From Lachnospiraceae bacterium (GTDB lineage: Bacteria; Bacillota; Clostridia; Lachnospirales; Lachnospiraceae): DNA of 64,000 bases. Made by a program: the position numbers and the translations under genes. Shown here in pieces: positions 8,421 to 16,028 of this stretch (its first letter is position 1; every line of letters starts with the position of its first letter). The notes beneath the pieces were generated by a model that had not been told where the DNA came from, made no database searches, and saw only the letters and a program-made list of their open reading frames with translations. The stretch is taken from contig AP025573.1 of the NCBI GenBank assembly GCA_022845895.1, positions 2,700,501 through 2,764,500 of the forward strand. Reading direction: 5' to 3'.

Positions 8421-9746
8421 CTATCCCTTGCTGATCTCTATGTACTCTGCATTTACCGCCGTCACTGTCCCCTTCAAGGATGCATGAATGTCTGCACCTA
8501 AGGAACCGTCCTTCATGCTGCCGATACACTGTCCCGCTTCCACCATGTCTCCTTCTTCCACCACAGGCACGCATGGCGCCCCGATATGCTGCTTCAGAAG
8601 GATTCTCACCGTACCGGGCGTCTCCATGACGCCTGCATAGCGGATATCCACATCGTATGGCGTCAATCCCATCCGCTGGACCAGCCGTTTGGAAGGAACT
8701 TTCGACTCATCCCGGAAGGCGTTGACCGCCCCCGGTTTTTGGCTGCTCTTTACCTTTTTCGCCAGAAGCTCCTGCCTGACCGCCGTGACGAACCGGCCGG
8801 GCGACAGACCCATATTGCAGCCCACATAAGTGCACAGGCCGCAGTTGCAGCAGCCGAGGGCTGCCTGGCCGTCTGCCAGCAGTCCTGCGTTGTGAAGTGT
8901 CAGCGCCTGCATAATCTTGTGCGGCTGTACCCCAAGGCCCAGATTGCTTCTCGGGCAGATAAGCGTACAATAGTTACACTGGCAGCAGGCTGCTTTTGCT
9001 ATCTTTAACTGATGGTCAAAGTCGTCTGTCTTCTTCTGCACGAGCATATGCTCTGACGGAAGGATGATGATACCGTTCGTCGTCTTCGTCACCACTTCCT
9101 GTTCGGGATAATCAGATACCCGTCCCATCAGAGGCCCGCCCAGAATCATGGCATACTCATCCACAGTCGTACCTCCCGCCAGCGCAAGAAGATACGGGAT
9201 TGGCGTGCCGATTGGCACCATCGCCGTAAACGGAGAGTGCACCTCCCCTGCCACCGTCACCATCCTGCCTGTCACCGGCTGCTTTTCTACCGCCTGCGAA
9301 ATCTGGTACAAGGTCTGCGCATTGAGCACCACGCACCCTGCCTTTATCGGAATATCTCCGACGGGAATGACTCTTTTCGTGACTTCATAGATAATCTGCT
9401 GTTCATCCCCCGCCGGATAGTAGTTGTCAAGCAGATGCAGCGATATCTTTTTCTTGCCTCCTATGGCCCGCTTTAACTTTTCAACTGCCTTCTCGTTCTT
9501 ATGCTTCACTGCGATGACAGCTCTGGAAGCTCCAGTGATAAAGAGAACACTCTCCATACCGCTCACGATCTCGTCAGCATATTCTTCCATCAGATACTTG
9601 TCTGATTTGATAATCGGTTCGCATTCGGCACAATTGGCTATGACGGTATCCGGGCTGCAGTCCAGCTTGACATGTGTAGGAAAGCCTGCACCTCCGGCAC
9701 CGATAACACCGGCCTTCCTGATTTTATCTAACAACTGTTCTTTCAT
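8421..9746 (-). CDS. PduS/RnfC-like flavin and iron-sulfur electron-transfer protein
   Basis: A 441-residue RnfC/PduS-type protein. The ATG at 9746 is preferred to an earlier in-frame codon because GAGGTGG lies just ahead and MKEQLLDKIRKAGVIGAGGAGFP is the family start. The N-terminal part has the Gly-rich GAGGAGFPTHVKL and IANCAECEP of the complex-I 51-kDa-like FMN/NADH domain; two cysteine clusters follow (CQCNYCTLICP and CCNCGLCTYVGC, about residues 265-315) for [4Fe-4S] binding; the C-terminus is a barrel-sandwich-like domain (GDMVEAGQCIGS). In the Pdu compartment PduS oxidises NADH or reduces cobalamin and contacts PduT. Here it would re-oxidise NADH made by the aldehyde dehydrogenase. 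No cobalamin enzyme is seen in this locus. Confidence 0.9.
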   Translation of the reverse strand: MKEQLLDKIRKAGVIGAGGAGFPTHVKLDCSPDTVIANCAECEPIIKSDKYLMEEYADEIVSGMESVLFITGASRAVIAVKHKNEKAVEKLKRAIGGKKKISLHLLDNYYPAGDEQQIIYEVTKRVIPVGDIPIKAGCVVLNAQTLYQISQAVEKQPVTGRMVTVAGEVHSPFTAMVPIGTPIPYLLALAGGTTVDEYAMILGGPLMGRVSDYPEQEVVTKTTNGIIILPSEHMLVQKKTDDFDHQLKIAKAACCQCNYCTLICPRSNLGLGVQPHKIMQALTLHNAGLLADGQAALGCCNCGLCTYVGCNMGLSPGRFVTAVRQELLAKKVKSSQKPGAVNAFRDESKVPSKRLVQRMGLTPYDVDIRYAGVMETPGTVRILLKQHIGAPCVPVVEEGDMVEAGQCIGSMKDGSLGADIHASLKGTVTAVNAEYIEISKG

Positions 9747-9757
9747 AGGCCACCTCT

Positions 9758-11173
9758 CTACACGATGCGGAACGATCCGTGAAGCGTACACCGTCTGGAT
9801 CTTGTAAAATTTTTGGCAGAGGTCAGGCCTTCACCTGTCGGTGTCGCAATCGTAAGCGTCGTATATCCTTCCCCGTCTATCCCAAGTCCCGCGTAGGATG
9901 GGGCATTTTTCACAAAGATTGTCGTATCGGCTGCGCGCGCCATCTTCGTGAGATTATTTACATTCTCCGAATGCATCATGGCCGTATGGTGGCATCCGTT
10001 CTCGGCAATCACCGCCTTTTCTATCGCCTCCTCCACCGTCGCGACTCTCGTCACAGGAATCACCGGCATGAGCATTTCCGTCATGACGAGGGGATGCTCA
10101 AAAGGCACTTCTGCGATGATAATCTTCGCCTCCCTGTCTGTACGGATTCCTGCCTCTTTCAGTATGTACGAGGCATCTCTTCCTACATATTTCTTATTTG
10201 GCGCGTATGATCCGTCTTTTGCTGTAATCATTACTTTCTCGACGATTGCAGACAGCTCCTTTTCATCGGCCAGATAGGCGCCTTCCTTTACCATCTCCCG
10301 AATCAGTTCATCCGCTACGCACGACTCCACCAGGATTTCTTTTTCTGCGATGCACAGGATACAGTTTTCATAGTGGGCGCCCTTAACGATATCCGCTGCC
10401 GCCTTCTTGATGTCGGCCGTACCGTCTACGACGACCGGCGGGTTACCGGGGCCTGCCGCTATGCATTTCTTCCCTGTCTTCATCGCCGTCCGAACGACCG
10501 CTTCTCCCCCCGTTACCACGAGAAGCTTGACGAGCGGATGGGACATGATTACAGAACTCGTATCCAGAGTCGGCTCTTCTGGCGCGCACAGGAGGTTATC
10601 CGGCCCGCCCGCTCCTACGATTGCCTCATTCATGATTCTAATTGCCAGTAGGGACGACTTTTTCGCCCCCGGGTGCGGATTAAATACGACAGCATTACCA
10701 CCTGCGACCATGCCGATTCCGTTATTGATTACGGTTGCCGTAGGATTCGTCGACGGCGTAATTGCGCCAATCACCCCATATGGGGCCATCTCTGTCAGCA
10801 TCAGCCCGTCGTCGCCACTTGCGGCCATCGTCTTCAGGTCTTCTATCCCCGGCGTCTTATCTGCTGCCAATAGATTCTTGGCCACCTTGTCCTCCACATG
10901 CCCATATCCCGTCTCATCATGTGCGGTTTCCGCCAGCCTGCGCGCGTTCTCTCTCGCCGCGGCACGCATGGCTTCGATGAACCTTCCCCGGTCCTTGAGG
11001 GAATATTCCATCAGCCTTTTCTGTGCATTAGACGCCGCCATAATCGCACATTCCGCATCTTTGAATATGCCATGCTCTCCTGCCGTCATATGTGCCGGCG
11101 AAGGACTATCTCCCTTTAACTCGTTTTGCAGATCCAGGATGTACCGGGATATCTGCGAGGTAGATATTTCCAT
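9758..11173 (-). CDS. CoA-acylating acetaldehyde/propionaldehyde dehydrogenase, EutE/PduP-like
   Basis: A 471-residue aldehyde dehydrogenase that converts an aldehyde, CoA and NAD+ to acyl-CoA and NADH. Marks: GVIGAITPSTNPTATVINNG, FNPHPGAKKSS, VTGGEAVVR, AAGPGNPPVVVD and the catalytic-Cys region ENCILCIAEKE (near residue 275). The family usually has NNLPCIGEKE; ENCILC is a variant. Residues 3-20 (ISTSQISRYILDLQNELK) form an amphipathic helix followed by a Ser/Pro linker, the usual place of the PduP/EutE encapsulation peptide. In this operon acetaldehyde from DeoC is the natural substrate, with Pta as the next step. Confidence 0.93.
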   Translation of the reverse strand: MEISTSQISRYILDLQNELKGDSPSPAHMTAGEHGIFKDAECAIMAASNAQKRLMEYSLKDRGRFIEAMRAAARENARRLAETAHDETGYGHVEDKVAKNLLAADKTPGIEDLKTMAASGDDGLMLTEMAPYGVIGAITPSTNPTATVINNGIGMVAGGNAVVFNPHPGAKKSSLLAIRIMNEAIVGAGGPDNLLCAPEEPTLDTSSVIMSHPLVKLLVVTGGEAVVRTAMKTGKKCIAAGPGNPPVVVDGTADIKKAAADIVKGAHYENCILCIAEKEILVESCVADELIREMVKEGAYLADEKELSAIVEKVMITAKDGSYAPNKKYVGRDASYILKEAGIRTDREAKIIIAEVPFEHPLVMTEMLMPVIPVTRVATVEEAIEKAVIAENGCHHTAMMHSENVNNLTKMARAADTTIFVKNAPSYAGLGIDGEGYTTLTIATPTGEGLTSAKNFTRSRRCTLHGSFRIV

Positions 11174-11209
11174 GCCTCTGACCTCCGTTCTTTTTCGTAT
11201 TTTAAATTA

Positions 11210-11917
11210 TTATGTTGCTGCAATATGTATGTTCAGCTCTTTCGCCCTCTCAAGCGCGAGTGGTGTCACGACAGCGCCTTCCCTGACCGTTAATTCCCGG
11301 TATCCTCTTTCATAATACGTCTCCACCAGCTCTTCTGTGATAAGGCTGTCCGTCTCTGACGCTTCCGCCCCAAGGACTTCAAATCCCGGTACGAGCCCCG
11401 CAAAGGAGACTCCCATATCCCAGAGATCTGACGCCAGATCCCTGATCTGTTTTGCAAACCTGCCATCCGGCAGCTCTCCGGGGGCATACGGAAGCCGTAC
11501 TTTCACGGTCTTTTTCATCATCAGGAAGCAGAGGGCAGCCTTTACGAATATATCTTCCTCTTTTCCTTCCCTTAAGTTCCTTAAGAAGCCGACGGAAGGG
11601 GCGTAAATCTCCAGTCTCTCATAAGTTTTGATTGCTCCGAACACCTTTCTCACATCTTCTCTGTTGCTCTTATACAGAACCCCTGCCGTACCGGATGCAC
11701 ATATTGCAGGGCATGCCTCCTCCAGAAAGAATTCCATTCGTTTTAATTCATTATATAGCTCATACTCTGCAACCAGTTCCTCTGGTGCGATTGGATAGCC
11801 CGGAATCATGAACAATATCTTATCGGAATCTTCTGACATATCTCTTTTCTTCATGTAATACAGGAGCACCCGGTGTATGACGGAGCTGATCTCTTCCTTG
11901 CTGATCTTCATAGGCAT
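11210..11917 (-). CDS. BMC-associated protein of unknown function, 235 aa
   Basis: I do not recognise the central domain. The N-terminus (KISKEEISSVIHRVLLYYMK, residues 4-23) is a plausible amphipathic encapsulation helix, followed by a charged linker. The middle (about 40-150) has LFMIPGYPIAPEELVAEYE, CASGTAGVLYKS and two acidic patches; KKTVKVRLPYAPGELPDGRF follows. The last 40 residues (YYERGYRELTVREGAVVTPL then LERAKELNIHI) resemble a short module recurring in BMC-associated proteins, with the TPLAxxxAKELxI pattern. It overlaps the triosephosphate isomerase gene by 10 bases, so it is translationally coupled. Likely lumenal cargo or assembly factor, but no function can be given. Confidence 0.8.
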   Translation of the reverse strand: MPMKISKEEISSVIHRVLLYYMKKRDMSEDSDKILFMIPGYPIAPEELVAEYELYNELKRMEFFLEEACPAICASGTAGVLYKSNREDVRKVFGAIKTYERLEIYAPSVGFLRNLREGKEEDIFVKAALCFLMMKKTVKVRLPYAPGELPDGRFAKQIRDLASDLWDMGVSFAGLVPGFEVLGAEASETDSLITEELVETYYERGYRELTVREGAVVTPLALERAKELNIHIAAT

Positions 11918-12732
11918 CCATCCAGACTCAATTGTTTGATTATGTTTTTAAAGCTCTCCACCTTCAGGCCCGCCCCGCCTATCAGAAAGCCGTCTACATG
12001 TGGTACGGAAGCAATCTCTTTCACATTATTTGCATTGACGCTCCCGCCATACAAGATCCGGGAACAGTCCCCGGCATCTCTGCCCGCCGCCAGGACATCA
12101 TGAATGTAACGGTGGGTTTCTTCAATCTCTTTTATCGTCGGGATGACGCCTGTTCCGATAGCCCACACCGGCTCATACGCGATGATGCACTGTGCGGGCT
12201 TCTCCTTGCATACCTTTGCAGCAGCTTCTATCTGCCCCTTCAATACTTCTTTATAAGCGCCGCTTCGGCGCTCTTCTAACGTCTCGCCGATGCAGATGAC
12301 CGGAACGACACCGTACTCCAGCGCCTTTGACGCCTTCCGTGCCACGATATCTGAAGTCTCACCGTAATATGCCCTGCGCTCCGAATGTCCGGCCAGAACG
12401 TAAGAGCAGCCACAGTCGGCCAGCATCGCGGCGCTTACCTCTCCCGTATACGCGCCCTTGTCCTGTTCCGCGACGTCCTGCGCCCCATAGGTCACTGTCT
12501 CATACCGAAGCATCTTCTGAGCGTCCGGCAGGTAAGGAAACGGGGGGAATATGATTATGTCCAGGTATTCCGGCACTTTCGTATCGCACAGCTCTCTTAG
12601 AAACGCTCTTGTCTCTTTTGCGCTCATATTCATCTTCCAGTTCGCCGCGACAATGTATGCTCTCTTTCCTTCTGCCTCCAGCTTCTGCCCCATATGCGCG
12701 CGGACCAGTTGTTCAATCTCTCTTCTCTCCAC
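11908..12732 (-). CDS. tpiA: Triosephosphate isomerase with N-terminal encapsulation-like extension
   Basis: A 274-residue TIM (usual about 250), interconverting glyceraldehyde-3-P and DHAP. Active-site groups: Asn31/Lys33 in NWKMN, His116 in AGHSERR, catalytic Glu in AYEPVWAIGTG, and the phosphate loop YGGSVNANN near the end. The extra 24 residues before the first strand (MERREIEQLVRAHMGQKLEA) are an amphipathic helix with a short linker, not part of the TIM fold and very like BMC encapsulation peptides. It sits between the unknown BMC protein and the GatD-like dehydrogenase. In this setting it would remove glyceraldehyde-3-P released by DeoC, probably inside the shell. A housekeeping tpiA is expected elsewhere in the genome. 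Confidence 0.93.
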   Translation of the reverse strand: MERREIEQLVRAHMGQKLEAEGKRAYIVAANWKMNMSAKETRAFLRELCDTKVPEYLDIIIFPPFPYLPDAQKMLRYETVTYGAQDVAEQDKGAYTGEVSAAMLADCGCSYVLAGHSERRAYYGETSDIVARKASKALEYGVVPVICIGETLEERRSGAYKEVLKGQIEAAAKVCKEKPAQCIIAYEPVWAIGTGVIPTIKEIEETHRYIHDVLAAGRDAGDCSRILYGGSVNANNVKEIASVPHVDGFLIGGAGLKVESFKNIIKQLSLDGCL

Positions 12733-12756
12733 CTTGTCTTCCTCTCTGCCAAGCTG

Positions 12757-13824
12757 CTACTGCATCTCAGGTGCAAACAGCACTTTTGTAAAGACTTCCG
12801 TCCGGTTGAACATCATGTCAAACACTGCTTTACAGTCTTCCAGGCGGACCTTGTGTGTTATCAATGGTTCTACATTTATCTTGCCAAGATTCATATACTC
12901 AAGAGCGCTCATCCACTCATTGATCGGGAGCGGGTTGATGGATGAATTCCAGCTTCCGTGTATCGTGAGCTCTCCCCGCAATATGGCAGCTATCGTGCTG
13001 TTCGGATATGTGACGTCATCATACGTAATGCCTCCATATACGACTTCCCCATTCTTTTTGCACGACGCGACGGCCTGGACATGCGTGAACCTGCTTCCTG
13101 CAAATTCGATTGCGATGTCTACACCTTCGCCGCCGGTCAACTCTTTGATAGCTTTCACCGCATCCGTATCTTTTCCGTTGATTCCATAGGTAGCCCCGAG
13201 CTTCTTAGCCAGCTCCAGCTTTTCATCCGCCACGTCTACGGCGAATACCTTCGTGCATCCCAGCTCTTTTAACCACTGTACGGTGATATATCCGATAGCC
13301 CCAAGACCAAACACGGCGGCACTTTTTCCGGCCTCCATCCTCACCTTGCGCACGGCATGAAGCCCTACGGATACCGGGTCTGTCATCGCCCCCATGTCGT
13401 AGCTTACGTTCTGGGGAAGCTTCAGGCAGTTCCCGGACTCGACCACGATATATTCTGCCATCGCGCCGTCACGTCTGGAGCCATAATAATCATATGTATC
13501 GCACAGATGTGACTGCCCCACTTTACAATACTGGCATGTCCCGCATGGAAGCAGCGGCATGACCGATACTCTGTCCCCGGTTTTTAAGCCACCCTGTGCT
13601 TTTGTCCCGCACTCTACAATCTGTCCGGCAAATTCATGTCCAATCGTGGTGGGGAAGTGATACGTACCCTTTACCATAACACGTGGTATATCGGAGCCGC
13701 ACACTCCACAGCTCTTTACTTTAATCAGCACCTGCGTGTCCTTCTCGATCTCCGGAACATCCACTTCCACACATCGAATGTCTTTTGGTGCAAACAGGCG
13801 TACTGCTCTCATTTTCTGTGGCAT
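12757..13824 (-). CDS. Zinc-dependent polyol (galactitol-1-phosphate-type) dehydrogenase
   Basis: A 355-residue medium-chain dehydrogenase. Catalytic zinc ligands: CGVCGSDIPRV and GHEFAG; structural zinc: CGTCQYCKVGQSHLC; NAD-binding: GLGAIGYITVQWLKELG. The SDIPR stretch and overall pattern are closest to GatD-like galactitol-1-phosphate 5-dehydrogenases, but sorbitol or other polyol(-phosphate) substrates are possible. It is the first gene after the promoter at 13885-13913, with AAGGAGGG before the ATG and a dyad overlapping the leader. It has no N-terminal extension, so it may act outside the shell, either preparing the sugar phosphate or recycling NADH. Confidence 0.85.
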   Translation of the reverse strand: MPQKMRAVRLFAPKDIRCVEVDVPEIEKDTQVLIKVKSCGVCGSDIPRVMVKGTYHFPTTIGHEFAGQIVECGTKAQGGLKTGDRVSVMPLLPCGTCQYCKVGQSHLCDTYDYYGSRRDGAMAEYIVVESGNCLKLPQNVSYDMGAMTDPVSVGLHAVRKVRMEAGKSAAVFGLGAIGYITVQWLKELGCTKVFAVDVADEKLELAKKLGATYGINGKDTDAVKAIKELTGGEGVDIAIEFAGSRFTHVQAVASCKKNGEVVYGGITYDDVTYPNSTIAAILRGELTIHGSWNSSINPLPINEWMSALEYMNLGKINVEPLITHKVRLEDCKAVFDMMFNRTEVFTKVLFAPEMQ

Positions 13825-13838
13825 ATCTTATCCCTCCT

Positions 13839-13858
13839 TAATGAACATTCGTTCATTA
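13839..13858 (-). promoter_or_regulatory. Dyad operator in the BMC operon leader
   Basis: Perfect inverted repeat TAATGAAC-ATTC-GTTCATTA. It lies about 20-40 bases downstream of the expected transcription start and touches the ribosome site of the first gene, a position where a bound repressor would block elongation or initiation. The AATGAAC half-site resembles TetR-type operators; no matching regulator gene is in the window. Confidence 0.65.
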
Positions 13859-13884
13859 CTTAGTATATTTTGTTCCTCTTTTTG

Positions 13885-13913
13885 ATAGTATCACCGTGTC
13901 TGCCAAATGTCAA
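13885..13913 (-). promoter_or_regulatory. Sigma-A promoter of the BMC operon
   Basis: Minus strand: TTGACA (13908-13913), 17-base spacer, TACTAT (13885-13890), about 60 bases ahead of the GatD-like ATG. A consensus -35 and near-consensus -10 at ideal spacing. It gives the ten-gene compartment operon its own start, downstream of the ICE insertion and of the second dehydrogenase. Confidence 0.75.
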
Positions 13914-13933
13914 TAACAAATTCTACACATATT

Positions 13934-13947
13934 GTAACATATGTTAC
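13934..13947. promoter_or_regulatory. 14-bp perfect palindrome upstream of the BMC promoter
   Basis: GTAACATATGTTAC, directly after the stop codon of the upstream dehydrogenase and 20 bases upstream of the -35 box. A possible activator or repressor site; no T-run follows, so not a terminator. Confidence 0.5.
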
Positions 13948-14991
13948 TTATGGTTTTACGAGAACTTTCAGTGCATTCTTGTCTCTGATGGAGACAAACC
14001 CGTCCTGGATGTCTTCAAGCTTACATACTTGCGTGACATATTTCTCCAAGTCAAGCCTTCCTTCTTCTACATATGCCAGAATCTGCCGCATCATCGCCGG
14101 AGTCGTCGCATGGACGCCATGGACGGACAGCTCCTTATAGTGAATCAGGTTGCTGTCAATATATCCTTTCCCGTCACCTGCCAGTCCTCCGAACAGGCTG
14201 ATTCTCCCCATCTTGGAAGCTATCATCTGTGCCTCTGTATGGACGGACGGCACCGAGAGTGCAGTGATAACCACATTGGCGCCACGCCCCCCGGTTATCC
14301 GCTCCACCTCTTCCACCGTATTCTGTTCCTTCGGATTGATCATGATAATGCCCGGTATCATCTTCTTTGCTATCTCTGCCCTCACCTCGGCGATTTCCAC
14401 CATGATAATCATCGTGGCCCCGGCAAGTCTTGCCAGCTCTGCATGGATGCATCCGATGTACCCGGAGCCGTATATGACGACAGTATCCTCCGGCTGTATA
14501 TTCAGATAATGCTGCGCGTTTAATGCACATGCCGTCGGCTCTGCCAGCACAGCCGACATGTCTGGAACGTTATCCGGCACTTTTATCACATTTCCCATCT
14601 TGATTGCCTGCTTCGTCACTTCCATCTTCTCTGCAAATGCACCTTCATATTGGAAACCGAAGGTCTCCAGGTGGTCACACATGTTCGTATGTCCTGTCTG
14701 GCATGGCCAGCATTGCCCGCAGCCGACAGCCGGCGCCACCGTCACCCGGTCTCCTTCTTTAAGCCCGTACGCCTTTGCATATGCCCCTGCATGAGTAAGC
14801 ACCCCCACAGATTCATGTCCCAGGATACGCGGAGGGGTAATCTTTTCATTCCCTTTCATAAATGTCCGGAAATCTGTTCCACAGATGGACGCATACGTTA
14901 TCTGTATGATTGCGTTGTTTTCTGTCGCAATCGGCTCCGGCACATCCTGTACCTTCATATTTCTACTTTCATCCATCACATAAGCCTTCAT
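13948..14991 (-). CDS. Zinc-dependent alcohol/polyol dehydrogenase, threonine/sorbitol dehydrogenase family
   Basis: A 347-residue medium-chain dehydrogenase with catalytic zinc residues in SICGTDFRTF and GHESVG, structural cysteines in CGQCWPCQTGHTNMC, and a nucleotide loop YGSGYIGCIHAELA. It is only distantly like the GatD-type neighbour, so the two are not a recent duplicate. The ATG overlaps the FGGY kinase stop by 4 bases (14988-14991), so kinase and dehydrogenase are translationally coupled: a typical pair in which a polyol is oxidised to a ketose and then phosphorylated. With the kinase broken by the ICE and a terminator at the ICE edge, this gene has probably lost its own promoter. 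Confidence 0.85.
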   Translation of the reverse strand: MKAYVMDESRNMKVQDVPEPIATENNAIIQITYASICGTDFRTFMKGNEKITPPRILGHESVGVLTHAGAYAKAYGLKEGDRVTVAPAVGCGQCWPCQTGHTNMCDHLETFGFQYEGAFAEKMEVTKQAIKMGNVIKVPDNVPDMSAVLAEPTACALNAQHYLNIQPEDTVVIYGSGYIGCIHAELARLAGATMIIMVEIAEVRAEIAKKMIPGIIMINPKEQNTVEEVERITGGRGANVVITALSVPSVHTEAQMIASKMGRISLFGGLAGDGKGYIDSNLIHYKELSVHGVHATTPAMMRQILAYVEEGRLDLEKYVTQVCKLEDIQDGFVSIRDKNALKVLVKP

Positions 14992-15950
14992 CTCAATCCA
15001 TCACCTTCCTGTTCTGCCTCATGCGCAATATCCTGCAGGCGTTTGTAAAAATCATGCAGTTCGACCGTGTACTTGTCGTACAAGTCCATATATTTCCTGT
15101 ATGTTCTGCCCGTCTTTGCATCGGGCTTATATTCCTTGATGACTCTGACATGCTCTCTTGCCGTCTGCTTCAGATCCCCGAAGATACCGACCGCGTTTCC
15201 AGCCAGAAGCGCCGCTCCCCACATCGCCACATCTTCTCGGTTGAGTGCGGCGTAAGTCTTACCCTGTACATCTGCACACATTTGGCTCCATACCGGAGAT
15301 TTGGCGCCTCCCCCGATGATCTTGACGCTGTCCATGGCATACTCCGGGTACAGCCTTTCGATACTTTTTACCGAAAGAGAAAAATCATAGGTAAAGCTCT
15401 CCAGAAGCGCTTTATAAAAATGTTCCCGGGAATGGCTCCAGTCGAACCCCATCCACATCCCTCTGAGCGCCCCGTCAAGCGGCATAGAGCTGCCGCCTAG
15501 CAGCCCGACTGCCATGACGCCGTCACAGCCCGGCTTTATGCCGGATATCATCTGCTCCATCTGTGCGAACATCTCTCTCGTCGTTATGCCTTCGTGCTTT
15601 ACAAAGGTATTCATGAACCAGTCCAGCGTAATTCCCGAACCGGCGACAAAATGAGTGGCAAAGAAGTCTCCCGGGATAGCAGAGGGAATGACATCCAGCC
15701 GTCTTGCCTCCATGTCCGGACGGTATTCCTTCACACAGCAGCTCACCTCTCCATAGGAGGAGGCTTCAAAAATCATATCTCCGTAATCGACGATTCCCGC
15801 ACCTAGACATCCTGCCGCCTTGTCACCTGCCCCTGACACGAGCGGAATCCCTGCCTTCAGTCCTGTAAGTGACGCCATTTGCTTATTCAAGTGTGCGCAG
15901 ATGTGGTTAGAGTTCACTATCTCAGGCACCCGTATGTCAAGCCCACGACA
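14988..15950 (-). pseudogene. FGGY-family carbohydrate kinase, N-terminal part removed by ICE insertion
   Basis: Only the C-terminal two thirds (about 315 residues) of an FGGY kinase (xylulokinase/ribulokinase-like; full length about 500) is present. Visible: PLVSGAGDKAAGCLGAGI (ATP/sugar domain hinge), AGSGITLDWF, LLGGSSMPLDGALRG and the C-terminal GGGAKSPVWSQMCADVQG. Homology runs up to GLDIRVPEIV near 15945; beyond it the frame goes into AT-rich element-end sequence and a stop at 15990-15992. A GTG at 15929 could start translation but lacks a ribosome site, and the missing N-terminal lobe makes activity unlikely. The missing part should lie past the other end of the ICE, outside the window. 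Confidence 0.85.
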
Positions 15951-15960
15951 AAAAAATTTG
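15940..15960. other. Probable left ICE-chromosome junction (attL)
   Basis: Kinase homology ends near 15945 and element-type sequence (recombinase terminator) begins near 15951. Large serine recombinases join at a 2-3 bp core, so no long direct repeat is expected. The exact crossover base cannot be fixed without the right end or an empty site. Confidence 0.6.
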
Positions 15961-16002
15961 AAACTTTTTTTTGAAGTTTCCGGGCAGCCTCATAGCTGCC
16001 CG
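15951..16002 (-). terminator. Double-hairpin terminator at the left end of the ICE
   Basis: Reading leftwards: hairpin CGGGCAGC/GCTGCCCG (15995-16002 with 15981-15988), then hairpin GAAACTT/AAGTTTC (15974-15980 with 15960-15966), then AAATTTTTTTG. It ends recombinase transcription and would stop element promoters firing into the kinase and dehydrogenase. Confidence 0.75.
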
Positions 16003-16028
16003 TAGCTGTTCCATACGGCGTTCATGGC

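Noticed and set aside
10407..11315. 302-codon plus-strand frame
   Set aside because: Antisense to the aldehyde dehydrogenase, whose motifs are clear on the minus strand.
15960..15980. Inverted repeat GAAACTT/AAGTTTC as a transposon terminal repeat
   Set aside because: Followed by a T-run in the sense of the recombinase genes, so it is a terminator; serine-recombinase ICEs do not need terminal inverted repeats.
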